This document shows, piece by piece, positions 24,909-34,451 of a DNA stretch of 64,000 bases (positions are counted from its first letter, which is position 1; each line of letters opens with the position of its first letter). A program made the position numbers and the translations under genes. The DNA lies in NCBI RefSeq assembly GCF_014773435.2, contig NZ_JACXAG020000001.1:1-64000 (forward strand), written 5' to 3'. The notes below the pieces were generated by a model that was not told the origin of the DNA, did no database searches, and worked only from the letters and a program-made list of their open reading frames with translations. This DNA is from Polycladospora coralii (lineage in GTDB: Bacteria > Bacillota > Bacilli > Thermoactinomycetales > Thermoactinomycetaceae).

Positions 24909-27900
24909 ATGAACGCAGTTAAAGATTACTGGGAACAAGAGTTGTCTGATGTACCAACGCAATTTGAATTGATGGTAGATCGGAAGAAGAAAGTGATGAA
25001 TTGGGAATCTATCGCGACATCCAAATTAATCATCATGGATGGAAAGGAGCAATTAATCTACGATTTCTGTAACAAAAGGAATATAGACATCAGTGAAGTC
25101 TTTATAGCTTCCTATTATATTTTACTTCATCGCATATCGAATGAAAAAGATATCGTTGTAGGTGTCGATGGGGAACATCATTTGTTACCAATGAAGATGA
25201 CAGTGCACAACCATTTACCGTTTAGTCAATTTGTGGTTGATATAAACAATAAATTAAACCAGACTCGAGATTATGAAAAGATGTATTCAATCGATTATCT
25301 GAACGATGTTAACTGTCATTCATCTTTTAACGCTAAAAAGACGTTCTCTTATACGAGTATGGATTGGTTTGTTCAAGCTGATGAACATATAGTAGCAAAA
25401 ATTCATTATGATGAGAGTTTCGTAGACAGCAGAGCGATGTATAAACTGGTTAGGCATTATGAAAAATTGCTCATAGGGTTGTTGAGCAATCCCGAAGCTT
25501 CTGTTGGTAAAATAGATATCTTACTTGATGAAGATCGATTAGCATATGAATTATTAAATCATACCAAGGCAGATATGGATCACTTCAAAACCATTTTGGA
25601 TATGTTTAATCATACTGTAAAAAAACACCCTAACCATGTTGCACTTTCAGCAGATAATATTCAATATACATATCAAGAACTAGATGAACAGATTAATAGC
25701 GTTGCACACACTTTGATTGAACGAAATATTTGTAAAGGTGACTTTGTCTCGATATTGATGGAAAGAAGTGTTGAAGTAGTCATTAGCCTAATGGCTATCA
25801 TGAAAGTAGGAGCTGCATATATCCCTTTGGATCCTGAACATCCTGAAGATCGGAATCGATATATTATTTCGGATTCTAACTCTAAGATCGTGATCACAAA
25901 GCGAGTGTATACCCATTTGGTTCAGGAAATGTTTCAAAACAAAGTAGAGGACGTATTGTATTATGAAGACAGCTTACATCATAGAACGACTGACATGGGC
26001 TGCAATGTAGAGCCCGATGATTTAGCCTATATCATTTATACTTCTGGTTCAACAGGGAAACCTAAAGGGACGTTAATTCATCATAGAGGAGTGATGAATC
26101 TTTGTCCTTCTATTAGAGATACATATGATTTAACTTCTGACGATATCGTTCTCCAATTTTCTAGTTTCAACTTTGATGCATCCATATATGAAATGTTTGG
26201 TGCATTTTATTCAGGCGCACAGCTCCATCTGATCAACCAAGAAGAACGCATTTCAATCGAGTCTTTCGCCGATATCATTGAAAAGAAAGCGATTACGTGT
26301 ATTCCATTAATACCTACGGTTTTCTTTAATCAGTTAGCTACTCACTTGTCGGTTATAGGTTTAGCTAAATTTAACACCGTACGCGCAGTGGGTACTGGAG
26401 GAGAAGCTTTAACCAGTGAAATAGCAAAATTATTTATCGATCGATTTAAACCTGATCTTAAAGTGATGAATTTATATGGTCCTACTGAGTGTACAGCGGT
26501 TACTTCATCTTTTGAAGTGAAAAAAAATACCATAGAAGGCTTATCTATCGTTCCGATAGGTAGACCCTATAAAAATTATGAAATGTATATTGTAAATGCG
26601 TGTAACCAGCTTTGTCCTTTATACAACCCCGGTGAAATATTAATCAAATCGATTGGCGTTGCTGAGGGATACCTCAATCAACCTGAAAAAACGAAGGAAG
26701 TCTTCATTCAAAACCCTTTTGATTCTTTTTCAAAGCATCGATTTTATAAAACAGGGGATATTGGTCGTCTATTGCCAGATGGGAACATAGAATATATCTC
26801 TCGAAAAGATGCACAAGTTAAGATTAGAGGTTTCCGAATAGAAATAGGAGAAATTGAAAATGGTTTATCTAGCTATGAAAGTATTCAGGATGTAGCGGTC
26901 ATTGTAAAAGAAAATATGCTTATCGCTTATTACACAACGATAGATGCTGAGCCGATTTCAGTAACCGCCTTAAAAAATTTTTTGAGGCAGTCCGTTCCTC
27001 AATATATGATTCCGCATCACTTCTGCTTTTTAGAGAAGATGCCGATCTCTCCCACTGGAAAAATGGATCGAAAAAAACTAGACACCTATAACTTTCATGC
27101 GTATTTGGCAGAAAAAAGCGAGCTGGTTTGTCCTGTTTCTGATACGGAAAAAAAAGTGCATGCAGCATGGAAGGAAATTCTTAAATTGGAAAGTATCAGT
27201 ACGACTGATCATTTTTTTGAAATCGGTGGAGATTCTCTCTCAATTATGGAGATATTAGTCATACTTAAGCCTTCTTTTCCTAACATCAAGATAGGTGATT
27301 TTTATCAATATGATACGGTTCAACAACTTTCCAAACGGTTAGAAGAAACGAAAAATGAAGGTTCAAAGGTAGTTCATCAAGATAGAGATATCAAATCTTT
27401 AAGCCCCTATCCTAAGATGTTACGTGGACAAGCTATATCTATAAAAAAAGAATACCATAAGTCCATTTTATTGACAGGTTCTACAGGGTATCTAGGTTCA
27501 CACATTCTCTATGATTTATTAAAGAATACAAATGATACAATCTATTGCTTACTACGTGATGGAAATCGATCTCGTTTACTTTCAATCATGTATGCATACT
27601 TTCAAGATATTAAAGAGCATGAATTACAAAGAATCTATATCGTCAAAGGAGATTTAGCTCAACCACGGCTTGGACTCAATTCTATAGAATATGTGAATTT
27701 ACAGCAGAAAATAGATCGTATTATTCATTGTGGGGCAGAGGTGAAGCATCATGGCAATCGATCCCATTTCCAATGTGTGAATGTGGAAAGTACAGCGTCA
27801 TTACTAAACTTGATAGAACCCATTTCTGATGCTCAATTCTTTTATATCTCAACATTAGGTGTTCCAGAGGATCTAGCACTTAGTAATCAATATCAAATAT

Positions 27901-28517
27901 ACCCATTTGATGCTGAGGTTTCATTGGAAAATGTCTATACGAACAGTAAACTTGAAGCAGAAAAAAAGGTACACGAACAAAGCGAATGGGTTTCAAGCAC
28001 GATTTACCGAATGGGTAATCTTGTAGGAAATTCAATTAATGGACAGTTTCAGTTAAATGTTAATAACAATGCATTTTACCGCATGTTAAAAGCAATGATA
28101 CTGCTGGGGAAAGCGCCTCAAGTAGATTGGTACGTCGATCTTACTCCCATCGATTATGCGAGTAAGTATATTGTTGGATCGATCATTAAAGGAATGGACC
28201 AAAATAGACTTATGCATGTTTGTAACCCGATTCAAATTACCTACGATCAGATGATTGACTACTTAGTTGATTATGGTTATGATATCGAACTACTAGATGA
28301 AACAGCGTATTACGATTGGTTATTTAATGGAGAAGGTAAGCATAAAGAAGGATTACAGTTGGCGATGGCACAATTAGAAGGTGATGGAGCGAAAAATTCT
28401 AATTATATGTTTAACCATTCTCCAAGTGATGTTATATGTCATGAACCGAACAAGGAATTTTTTCATAAGCTCATTGATCATGCTGTTTCTATCGGCTACT
28501 TTCCTAAGGGGAATTAG
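24909..28517 (+). CDS. Single-module NRPS-like protein with A-T-R (thioester reductase) domains
   Basis: 1202 residues. After a partial condensation-like region (about 1-215) comes an adenylation domain: TYQEL (~253), MKVGAAYIPLDPEHP, YTSGSTGKPKG (~376), NLYGPTEC, YKTGDIGRLLPDGN and PTGKMDRKK (~714). The carrier domain has IGGDSLS (pantetheine Ser ~776). The reductase domain has LLTGSTGYLGSHIL (~854) and YTNSK (~1009, Y-x3-K). Such proteins load one amino or aryl acid and release it as aldehyde or alcohol using NAD(P)H. My hand alignment of the specificity pocket reads D-A-Y-P-G-G-L-A-V-K, which I cannot match to a substrate. The start at 24909 has AAAGGAG six bases upstream. No phosphopantetheinyl transferase is in the window. 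A terminator follows, so it appears monocistronic. Confidence 0.88.
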   Translation: MNAVKDYWEQELSDVPTQFELMVDRKKKVMNWESIATSKLIIMDGKEQLIYDFCNKRNIDISEVFIASYYILLHRISNEKDIVVGVDGEHHLLPMKMTVHNHLPFSQFVVDINNKLNQTRDYEKMYSIDYLNDVNCHSSFNAKKTFSYTSMDWFVQADEHIVAKIHYDESFVDSRAMYKLVRHYEKLLIGLLSNPEASVGKIDILLDEDRLAYELLNHTKADMDHFKTILDMFNHTVKKHPNHVALSADNIQYTYQELDEQINSVAHTLIERNICKGDFVSILMERSVEVVISLMAIMKVGAAYIPLDPEHPEDRNRYIISDSNSKIVITKRVYTHLVQEMFQNKVEDVLYYEDSLHHRTTDMGCNVEPDDLAYIIYTSGSTGKPKGTLIHHRGVMNLCPSIRDTYDLTSDDIVLQFSSFNFDASIYEMFGAFYSGAQLHLINQEERISIESFADIIEKKAITCIPLIPTVFFNQLATHLSVIGLAKFNTVRAVGTGGEALTSEIAKLFIDRFKPDLKVMNLYGPTECTAVTSSFEVKKNTIEGLSIVPIGRPYKNYEMYIVNACNQLCPLYNPGEILIKSIGVAEGYLNQPEKTKEVFIQNPFDSFSKHRFYKTGDIGRLLPDGNIEYISRKDAQVKIRGFRIEIGEIENGLSSYESIQDVAVIVKENMLIAYYTTIDAEPISVTALKNFLRQSVPQYMIPHHFCFLEKMPISPTGKMDRKKLDTYNFHAYLAEKSELVCPVSDTEKKVHAAWKEILKLESISTTDHFFEIGGDSLSIMEILVILKPSFPNIKIGDFYQYDTVQQLSKRLEETKNEGSKVVHQDRDIKSLSPYPKMLRGQAISIKKEYHKSILLTGSTGYLGSHILYDLLKNTNDTIYCLLRDGNRSRLLSIMYAYFQDIKEHELQRIYIVKGDLAQPRLGLNSIEYVNLQQKIDRIIHCGAEVKHHGNRSHFQCVNVESTASLLNLIEPISDAQFFYISTLGVPEDLALSNQYQIYPFDAEVSLENVYTNSKLEAEKKVHEQSEWVSSTIYRMGNLVGNSINGQFQLNVNNNAFYRMLKAMILLGKAPQVDWYVDLTPIDYASKYIVGSIIKGMDQNRLMHVCNPIQITYDQMIDYLVDYGYDIELLDETAYYDWLFNGEGKHKEGLQLAMAQLEGDGAKNSNYMFNHSPSDVICHEPNKEFFHKLIDHAVSIGYFPKGN

Positions 28518-28603
28518 CATGTTGGACATGGGTACCCATCAATCGTATGGGGTGGATTAGACGAGCGAGATGAAAGGGGATGAGCAGTACGTAGATTTAC
28601 CTT

Positions 28604-28657
28604 GAATCAGATGAGGAAGAGGTGAGAAAAGCCTCTTCCTCATCTGATTCTTTTTTT
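28604..28657 (+). terminator. Strong Rho-independent terminator after the NRPS-like gene
   Basis: Arms GAATCAGATGAGGAAGAGG and CCTCTTCCTCATCTGATTC, then seven T. Confidence 0.93.
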
Positions 28658-28673
28658 AGACGTCTCTTGGAAT

Positions 28674-29097
28674 GTCAACACTAAACTAGACAGTTTTTAA
28701 GGTGTTGAGACTTGTACTCTATAGGACTCAGATATTCTAAAGTGCTGTGGATTCGAATACGATTGAACCAATTTACGTAGTAAGGGGATCCTTTAAAGCT
28801 TAAAGATCTCTGAATATCAAAGATTTGTAGCGCTTCATCAATCAGTTTGTTTTTGAATTCATTTCCACGATCTGTGTGGAAAGTTTTAATTTTCCGCAGA
28901 TCTTGCTTAATGGACGAAAGCGCTCGGTATACGAGTTGTGCATCTTTCCGCTCTCCAGCACGATATCCAATAATCTCGCGATTAAAGCGATCTACAAAGA
29001 TGCAGACATCATGCCATTTTTGTTGCACACAATCACTTACAACCACTTTGAGTGCTTCACGCTGTTTGAATTCGCGGTTTAGTGCATTACTTCGTCA
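28674..29097 (-). mobile_element. Truncated IS3-family (IS150-like) element
   Basis: The minus strand encodes OrfB pieces: LNREFKQREALKVVVSDCVQQKWHDVCIFVDRFNREIIGYRAG, then FHTDRGNEFKNKLIDEALQIFDIQRSLSFKGSPY, then WFNRIRIHSTLEYLSPIEYK. The first catalytic Asp region and the HTDRGxEF motif are visible. The roughly 35 residues between SPY and YVNWF, which carry the catalytic Glu, are deleted, and the 5' end is cut at about 29097 where the Rhs sequence begins. The left terminus near 28674 reads TGTCAACACTAAACTAGACA. It cannot transpose, but it marks the event that beheaded the Rhs gene. Confidence 0.85.
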
Positions 29098-30553
29098 AAA
29101 AAAGACGAAAAAAGCAGATGGAACTTCGATTCAAAAACATGTGCTGGAATATAACCCGAACGGTCATCAGACCAGAGATACGTATACGGGAATCGATGCT
29201 GACCAAAAAACCGTTAACACCGTCTCAACCTATGACTACGATCCGCGCGATCGTTTGATTGGATACCAAAAAACAGGTACACAAACGGCGAAAGAAAGCT
29301 ATGTACTTGATCCAAACAACAACTTGGTTGAAAAAGTAAAAGATGGATTAAAATCCACCTATCGGTATGATCATAACCAACTGATATCTGAAACCAAAGA
29401 CGGCGTCACCTCCGAATACCGATATGACCCGCTCGGACGTCTCGAGCAAGTGATGGCCAACGGAGCAACACAGGAATCGTACCAATACGATCCATTTGAT
29501 CGTATCACTGAACATCAAAAACTGGATCAAAACGGAAAGGCACTGAAAACGCACTACCAGTACGACTCTTTTGATCGCACCATCGCCAAGATTGAACAAG
29601 CGGGATCGAATAGTGAAAAAACGATTGACTATCACTATCTCGTCGATACCGATCAACTGACATCCGAAAGCGTTCAAAATCAAGTCCAGCGTTCCTATAC
29701 CTATGACATTTGGGGCAAACGGACTGCCATGCATCATCAGCAAAAGAATGAACGCTCGTACTATCAATACGATGTGAGAGGCAATGTCGAACAGCTGACC
29801 AGTGAACAAGGAGACTTGCGAGCGACCTATGGCTACACCCCATACGGGGAAGCGGATTCCAATGCCTTTAGTGGCTTAGATAAACCGGATGCCAACAGCC
29901 CAAATCCAGAAGCATACAACCTCTACCGCTTTGGCGGAAAACGCTGGGATGCCCAAACCGAATCGTATGACCTTGGCTTTAGAAGTTATTATCCGGAACA
30001 AGGACGCTTCTTTACCTCCGATTCGTATACCGGAGCAAGCGCCAACATGGGGCTGGCACAAGACCCCTTAAACAACAACTTATATGGATTTGCCGCTGCC
30101 AATCCAATCAGTTATACGGACCGGGATGGACACTTTGTCGCCGGATCAGGTGGAGAATGTGCAGTTTGTGGGACTTCAACCTGAAATATTTCAGGAAGCG
30201 ATGATAGAACTAATGGCTGTTGGAACCGAAGTTCATGGAATCGTTGTGATGAGCCACCGGTAGAGCGAGGACCTAAAACTGAAAACGATGTCCGCAAGTC
30301 CATACAAAAAAACAAAGCACAAATTGAAAAAGATCGGGTATCACTTGTGAGCCTCCTAGGTCTTAGCGAAGACTCATCGGTTGATGATATCATTAGCTTT
30401 GTATTGGACTTCACCCCAGCAGGAAAAATTAAAAGCGCATTTGCTCGGCTATGACTTTATCACAGGAGAATCGGTCTCGCGTATCTCAGCCGCCGCTGAT
30501 TTCTTGATCCCGGGTGGAGGAAAGGTACTAAAACTAACGGATAAAGCATGGGG
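29098..30553 (+). pseudogene. Rhs/YD-repeat polymorphic toxin, 5'-truncated core
   Basis: The frame from the IS junction to 30184 is a chain of YD repeats (YDYDPRDRLIGYQ, YRYDPLGRLEQV, YQYDPFDRITEH, YQYDSFDRTIAK, YYQYDVRGNVEQ) ending in the Rhs-associated core (YRFGGKRWDAQTESYDLGFRSYYPEQGRFFTSDSY... LYGFAAANPISYTDRDGH). It makes the hollow cage that encloses the toxin. The N-terminal two thirds with the secretion signals are missing and no start remains. After GH the frame stops at 30184. The pretoxin region resumes in other frames (SIQKNKAQIEKDRVSLVSLLGLSEDSSV, then DFITGESVSRISAAADFLIPGGGKVLKLTDKAWGKF). It is non-functional here but is the parent of the displaced tips downstream. Confidence 0.9.
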
Positions 30554-30583
30554 TAAATTTAAGGGCTTATTTAATCAATCGTC
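30554..30583 (+). repeat. 30-bp tip-junction repeat, copy 1
   Basis: TAAATTTAAGGGCTTATTTA plus ATCAATCGTC, identical to 31526-31555. It codes for FKGLFNQSS, the boundary between constant pretoxin and variable toxin. Sequence downstream of the two copies is unrelated. Confidence 0.9.
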
Positions 30584-30960
30584 GACGAGATATACTGGTG
30601 CTAGAATTAAGAAAATGGACTGGGAAATTGAAGAAGAAAAAGCAATTGAAATGTACGGGGAAATTCGCCAGAGTTCTTGCGATTGCCAACAATACAGGTT
30701 GGAAAAAATCTAGAGTAGAAAGAGTGAAAAATCATGTATTTTTTGAAGAACATCAATTAGATGACAGAATTGCACGGTTTGATCCTGATTATCAAATGGC
30801 AATGGCATGGAAAAGATTAGAGAAGGGTAATTATAAAGAAAGTGATATTGATTTACTAAATCATGAATATTTTGAGTCACGCTTTATGGGTTTGTATCAA
30901 ACCGATTATCGTACGGCACATAATGCAACTGTAAAGTCTGGACGTACATGGAATCCTTAA
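30584..30960 (+). pseudogene. Rhs C-terminal toxin tip 1, frameshifted
   Basis: TRYTGARIKKMDWEIEEEKAIEMYGEIRQSS is in the pretoxin frame and then shifts near 30675 into ARVLAIANNTGWKKSRVERVKNHVFFEEHQLDDRIARFDPDYQMAMAWKRL... YFESRFMGLYQTDYRTAHNATVKSGRTWNP to the stop at 30960. The second part is a conserved-looking polymorphic-toxin C-terminus (HVFFEEHQLDD, DYRTAHNATVKSGRTWNP); I do not know its activity. The gene just downstream probably encodes its immunity protein. Confidence 0.65.
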
Positions 30961-30982
30961 AAAGAAGAGATGTGATAATGGA

Positions 30983-31264
30983 ATGGGAATATATGTTGCT
31001 TTAATTAAAGAAATGGAAGATGCTAAGAAGGTTATTTATCAATTCGGCCCGAACGAAAGTTGTATGGGGAGGATAGAGTTCAATAAGACAAAACATGAGT
31101 TCTATGAATTAGATCCGGTTCCGGGTCAAGAAGATGATTTATATTTAAAGAGAGCTGGAATTAGTATAATTAGATATTTAAAAAGAGAGCATGGTACTTT
31201 TGATGCTGAACGACTTGATTTCGATAAAATTCATTTTCCAGATAGGTTGTCATACTGTTCGTAG
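30983..31264 (+). CDS. Probable immunity protein for toxin tip 1
   Basis: 93 residues: MGIYVALIKEMEDAKKVIYQFGPNESCMGRIEFNK... FPDRLSYCS, a small acidic soluble protein starting 22 bases after the toxin stop, the classic place for an immunity gene. The ATG at 30983 lacks a good RBS. An ATG at 30978 (MEWEY in another frame) has AAGAAGAGA upstream, and deleting two bases of the TATATA stretch near 30990 would fuse it to give MEWEYVALIKE. The gene may therefore carry a two-base slippage at its start. Confidence 0.55.
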   Translation: MGIYVALIKEMEDAKKVIYQFGPNESCMGRIEFNKTKHEFYELDPVPGQEDDLYLKRAGISIIRYLKREHGTFDAERLDFDKIHFPDRLSYCS

Positions 31265-31441
31265 GATTAGCAGTTTTATTAGGATAAAAATTGTATTTTT
31301 GAAAATGAGATCGTGAAGTCAAAAGGTTAGGGAATTATAAAGCTGTGTAGACTGAATGATTCCAAACGAATCTTCTCATAGAATAAAGAAAGGGGATAAA
31401 TCATTTTTCCTCTTGTATTCAAATCTTCATATGATACATCC

Positions 31442-31480
31442 AAGGCCTGAATTCGCTATTATGTCGGATTCAGGCTTTTA
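31442..31480 (+). repeat. Hairpin family I, copy 1
   Basis: GGCCTGAATTCG and CGGATTCAGGC arms followed by TTTTAAA, downstream of the immunity gene. Related hairpins are at 33754-33796 and 40184-40224. Terminator-like. Confidence 0.7.
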
Positions 31481-31525
31481 AATTTACTTTTTTAATGGTT
31501 TATGTTGAAAAGCTTCCTGAAACGA

Positions 31526-31555
31526 TAAATTTAAGGGCTTATTTAATCAATCGTC
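31526..31555 (+). repeat. 30-bp tip-junction repeat, copy 2
   Basis: Identical to 30554-30583 and in frame with the HINT domain that follows. It marks where a replaced toxin tip was once joined to the Rhs core. Confidence 0.9.
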
Positions 31556-32348
31556 TAATCGATCCTTTGCTCCAAGCTGTACCTGCTTTACCGCCGGCAT
31601 AAAAGTCCAGACCAAAGACGGCGAAAAACCGATTGAAGTGATCAAAATCGGAGACGAAGTGCTTGCGAAAGATAAAAAAACAGGTGAGCAAGCCTATAAA
31701 GAGGTTGAATGGCTCTAAGAACGTGAGGTCAATGAAACCTATCAAATCCACGTAGGTGGCGAAATCATTGAAACCACCGATGAACATCCTTTCTGGGTTG
31801 TTGATGTGGGTTGGGTCAAGACCATTGATCTTAAAGCCGGTGATGTATTCGAAACGGCAGATGGAAAAACCTTAACGGTAGATCAGATTGTCAAGCAGGA
31901 TAAGAAGGCCACTGTCTATAACTTTAAGGTGAAGGATTTCCATACGTATTATGTGTCTGACTTGAAAGTGTTTACGCATAGTATGTGTGCCTGGAATAAT
32001 GGGTGGAGAACTGCAGATGGTAAATTTGCTAGTCCTAATGGAAATGAGAGGGCTGGTGAAGAGGCAGTAAGTTCAGTTTTAAATGCCATAGGAAATAAAA
32101 AAGGATGGAGTGTGCAAGGAGAAGGGTTAACTTTCACAGTTAATGGTGTCGATCATAGAAGAAGATACGACATAGTTACTGAATCTCCCAGCGGTCATTT
32201 AGTTGGTATAGAGGTAAAATCTGGAACGGACGTGAGAACTAAAAATCAAAGAGAATTTTATAAAAATGTAAGAAGAGCCAACCAAGCACAAGGTGTAGGA
32301 CGAGCAGAGGGACAAACTATCCGTAGAACTATGTTGATCAGGAGGTAG
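31526..32348 (+). pseudogene. Displaced Rhs tip 2: pretoxin-HINT plus nuclease-like toxin, with a nonsense codon
   Basis: In one frame: FKGLFNQSS, then the HINT domain (SCTCFTAGIKVQTKDGEKPIEVIKIGDEVLAKD... TTDEHPFWV... GDVFETADGKTLTV... YNFKVKDFHTYYVSDLKVFTH), then a distinct toxin. HINT domains self-cleave to free the toxin; the catalytic Cys of the ctgCFTAG motif and the THS junction are visible. TAA at 31716-31718 replaces the TAT found in the other copies. The toxin part (GWRTADGKFASPNGNERAGEEAV... RRRYDIVTE... GIEVKSGTD) has a D-x(n)-E-V-K pattern of restriction-endonuclease-like nucleases. It lacks Rhs cage and start, so it is silent unless recombined. Confidence 0.82.
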
Positions 32349-32356
32349 TTTTGTAG

Positions 32357-33034
32357 GTGAATGCTAGAGAAAAACGTAAGCAAATTAAACAACAATTGGT
32401 ACAACCGATGTTAGAAGAATATGCTGTTGAATTTTTAACTAATGAAGGATTTACTTGGTATAAGAGATCGTTAAAGTTCAAAAGAAAAATGCAAGAATGT
32501 CAACAAGAAGTTGAATTTTACGTTATATACCCTCGCTATAAAAATGATCCTTCTATTGCACGTGTGGAAATGCAGTTTTCAATAGATTTCCCTGAAATAA
32601 GCATAATTCAAAACCAAATTCATTGTCAGATCGAAAAACAATTAAATAGACCCATTCCTCCAGTTCATAAAACGATTAAATCACAGATAGGAGGAGTTTT
32701 TCCTGACCGTCCATACATAGTATGGAGGATATACAACGAAAAAGATATTTCATCCATTGGAGAGAAGATCAAAGCAATTGTGATAGAGCACCTAATACCT
32801 ACATTAAATAGTTACCAATTTATAAAAGACATATCTAATGCATATATGTCTGACATTTACATTCCTGACACATTTAATGATAAAGAAAAACGTTATTTAA
32901 TGCGCATAGCAGTATTTTTGGTGTTAGGTCAAAATGAGACAGCAAAGGAAATAGCAAAGGAATATTTAGATAAACATAGAGGAGAAAAAGAGCAGTTAAT
33001 CATTGCATTAAAATCATTTAATGTTATCGATTAA
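32357..33034 (+). CDS. DUF4304-like probable immunity protein
   Basis: 225 residues, soluble, starting nine bases after the nuclease tip. The first half (EFLTNEGFTWYKRSLKFKRKMQECQQEVEFYVIYPRY) has the pattern of DUF4304, a family common next to polymorphic toxins. GGAGG lies 11 bases before the GTG start. It presumably blocks the tip-2 nuclease by direct binding. The frame is intact although the toxin frame is not. Confidence 0.68.
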   Translation: MNAREKRKQIKQQLVQPMLEEYAVEFLTNEGFTWYKRSLKFKRKMQECQQEVEFYVIYPRYKNDPSIARVEMQFSIDFPEISIIQNQIHCQIEKQLNRPIPPVHKTIKSQIGGVFPDRPYIVWRIYNEKDISSIGEKIKAIVIEHLIPTLNSYQFIKDISNAYMSDIYIPDTFNDKEKRYLMRIAVFLVLGQNETAKEIAKEYLDKHRGEKEQLIIALKSFNVID

Positions 33035-33061
33035 TTAATGACGGTACTGATATTGAATATA

Positions 33062-33098
33062 AAAAAAGTCATTCTTATAATCGTAGGAGTGGCTTTTC
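33062..33098 (+). repeat. Hairpin family II, copy 1
   Basis: AAAGTCATTCTTATAATC paired with TAGGAGTGGCTTTT, followed by TCT. A closely related copy is at 34736-34774, also downstream of an immunity gene. Terminator-like. Confidence 0.65.
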
Positions 33099-33257
33099 TC
33101 ATGTAAAGAAACTCATCTCCATTCACTCAATCCAAACGTTGATAACCGGACGGTTTTTCATACTGCTGCATAGCGGATCAGTGTACATAGCTGTATAATA
33201 GCTGATGATCGTACATCGTTATTATGTGTCAAATTAAAATGAGAGGGCCTTATAAGG

Positions 33258-33704
33258 ATGATAGACCAACTTATGAATAATCGCATGATGTCTACAGAAG
33301 AAGAATTTATCTTATTTGAAGAAGCGCTGGCTTCCTTGTATGAGAAATTTGAGAATGATGGATTAGACGAGCAGACAATAGAGAAACTCTATTTAGTTTT
33401 GGATGACAATTGTGAAGCATTTGAAGTGATGTGGGGACTGTTACATTTTTTAGAGGAGATTGATAGAAAGGGTTATTATTTCGTACAAACCATACCTCAA
33501 ATTAATGAAAATGCTCCAGAATGGATGGAACTCATGCTTAAACGCAGGCTCAATCATAAAGATGTAATCCATGATTTAAAACAGCTATATTTATCATCTC
33601 CCGATATTGTCCAATATCACATTAAAAGTGTATTAAATAACATTCAAAAGAACAATCCAGACAGGTTTCATGAAAAAGTAAAATTTGTTCTAGATATGCA
33701 GTAA
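33258..33704 (+). CDS. Orphan Imm30-like immunity protein
   Basis: 148 residues, acidic, helical (ALASLYEKFENDGLDEQTIEKLYLVLDDNCEAFEVMWGLLHFLEEIDRKGYY). The pattern C-x-x-F-E-V-M-W-G-L-L-H resembles Imm30-type immunity proteins of polymorphic toxin systems. No toxin tip lies directly upstream, so it looks like a leftover antidote whose toxin was lost. GAGAGGG is ten bases before the ATG. Confidence 0.62.
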   Translation: MIDQLMNNRMMSTEEEFILFEEALASLYEKFENDGLDEQTIEKLYLVLDDNCEAFEVMWGLLHFLEEIDRKGYYFVQTIPQINENAPEWMELMLKRRLNHKDVIHDLKQLYLSSPDIVQYHIKSVLNNIQKNNPDRFHEKVKFVLDMQ

Positions 33705-33753
33705 ATAATAAAGTGACTTTTACAGTTAGACAGATCGTTTAAATCGTCAATTT

Positions 33754-33796
33754 AAAAGGCCTGAATTCGGTATTGAACCGGACTCAGGCCTTTTAT
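33754..33796 (+). repeat. Hairpin family I, copy 2
   Basis: AAAAGGCCTGAATTCGG / CCGGACTCAGGCCTTTT around TATTGAA: a strong Rho-independent terminator after the Imm30-like gene and 20 bases before the next HINT fragment. Confidence 0.88.
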
Positions 33797-33816
33797 TTAT
33801 TGGATCTACCCTTATT

Positions 33817-34428
33817 TATGAACGTGAGGTCAATGAAACCTATCAAATCCACATAGGTGGCGAAATCATTGAAACCACCGATGAACATCCCTTCTGGGTT
33901 GTTGATGTAGGTTGGGTCAAGACCATCGATCTGAGAGCTGGCGATGTATTCGAAACGGCAGATGGAAAAACCTTAACGGTAGACCAGATTGTCAAGCAGG
34001 ATAAGAAGGCCACTGTCTATAACTTTAAGGTGAAGGATTTTCATACGTATTATGTGTCTGACTTGAAAGTGTTTACGCATAATAAGTGTAATACATTATA
34101 TCATTATACCAATGAGTCAGGTCTGAATGGTATTTTGCATTCAAAACAAAATGCATCACTTAAAGCCAACAACCCCAAAGACGCAAGGTATGGTGATGGT
34201 CAGTATTTGAATGATATTACTCCTGGAAGTAAAAGACCTGGGCAACTTTCTTATGCATTTATTCGGAACCCATGGTAAGGAAGAAAATTTAGTCACTATG
34301 TTGAAGTTGATGTTAGGGGTCTAGATGTAAAAAAAGGTAGAGAAAATGTTTTTGTTGTACCTAGCAGTGGACCATTAGATATTTCAAATAGAATTGTAAA
34401 CAGTGGAAAAGTCCCTATAAGTAAGTAA
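33817..34428 (+). pseudogene. Displaced Rhs tip 3: partial HINT plus HYD1-type ADP-ribosyltransferase-like toxin
   Basis: Begins in the middle of the HINT domain (YEREVNETYQIHIGG... FWVVDVGWVKTIDLRAGDVF... FHTYYVSDLKVFTHNKC), nearly identical to the other copies. The toxin domain follows: TLYHYTNESGLNGILHSKQNASLKANNPKDARYGDGQYLNDI... GQLSYAFIRNPW-stop-GRKFSHYVEVDV. The LYHYT...GI...S pattern and DARYGDGQYL fit the HYD1-type ART toxins. TAA at 34276-34278 interrupts the domain once; a CAA codon would restore it. It lacks the first half of HINT, including the splicing Cys. Confidence 0.8.
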
Positions 34429-34451
34429 AAGAGTTAGTAGGAGTGTATGCT

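Noticed and set aside
28847..29097. In-frame 5' extension of the Rhs frame into the IS3 remnant
   Set aside because: The segment is the antisense of the transposase; the ATG is accidental.
31806..32348. Stand-alone 180-residue gene
   Set aside because: It is the 3' part of the HINT-nuclease tip after the TAA at 31716; no RBS at the GTG.
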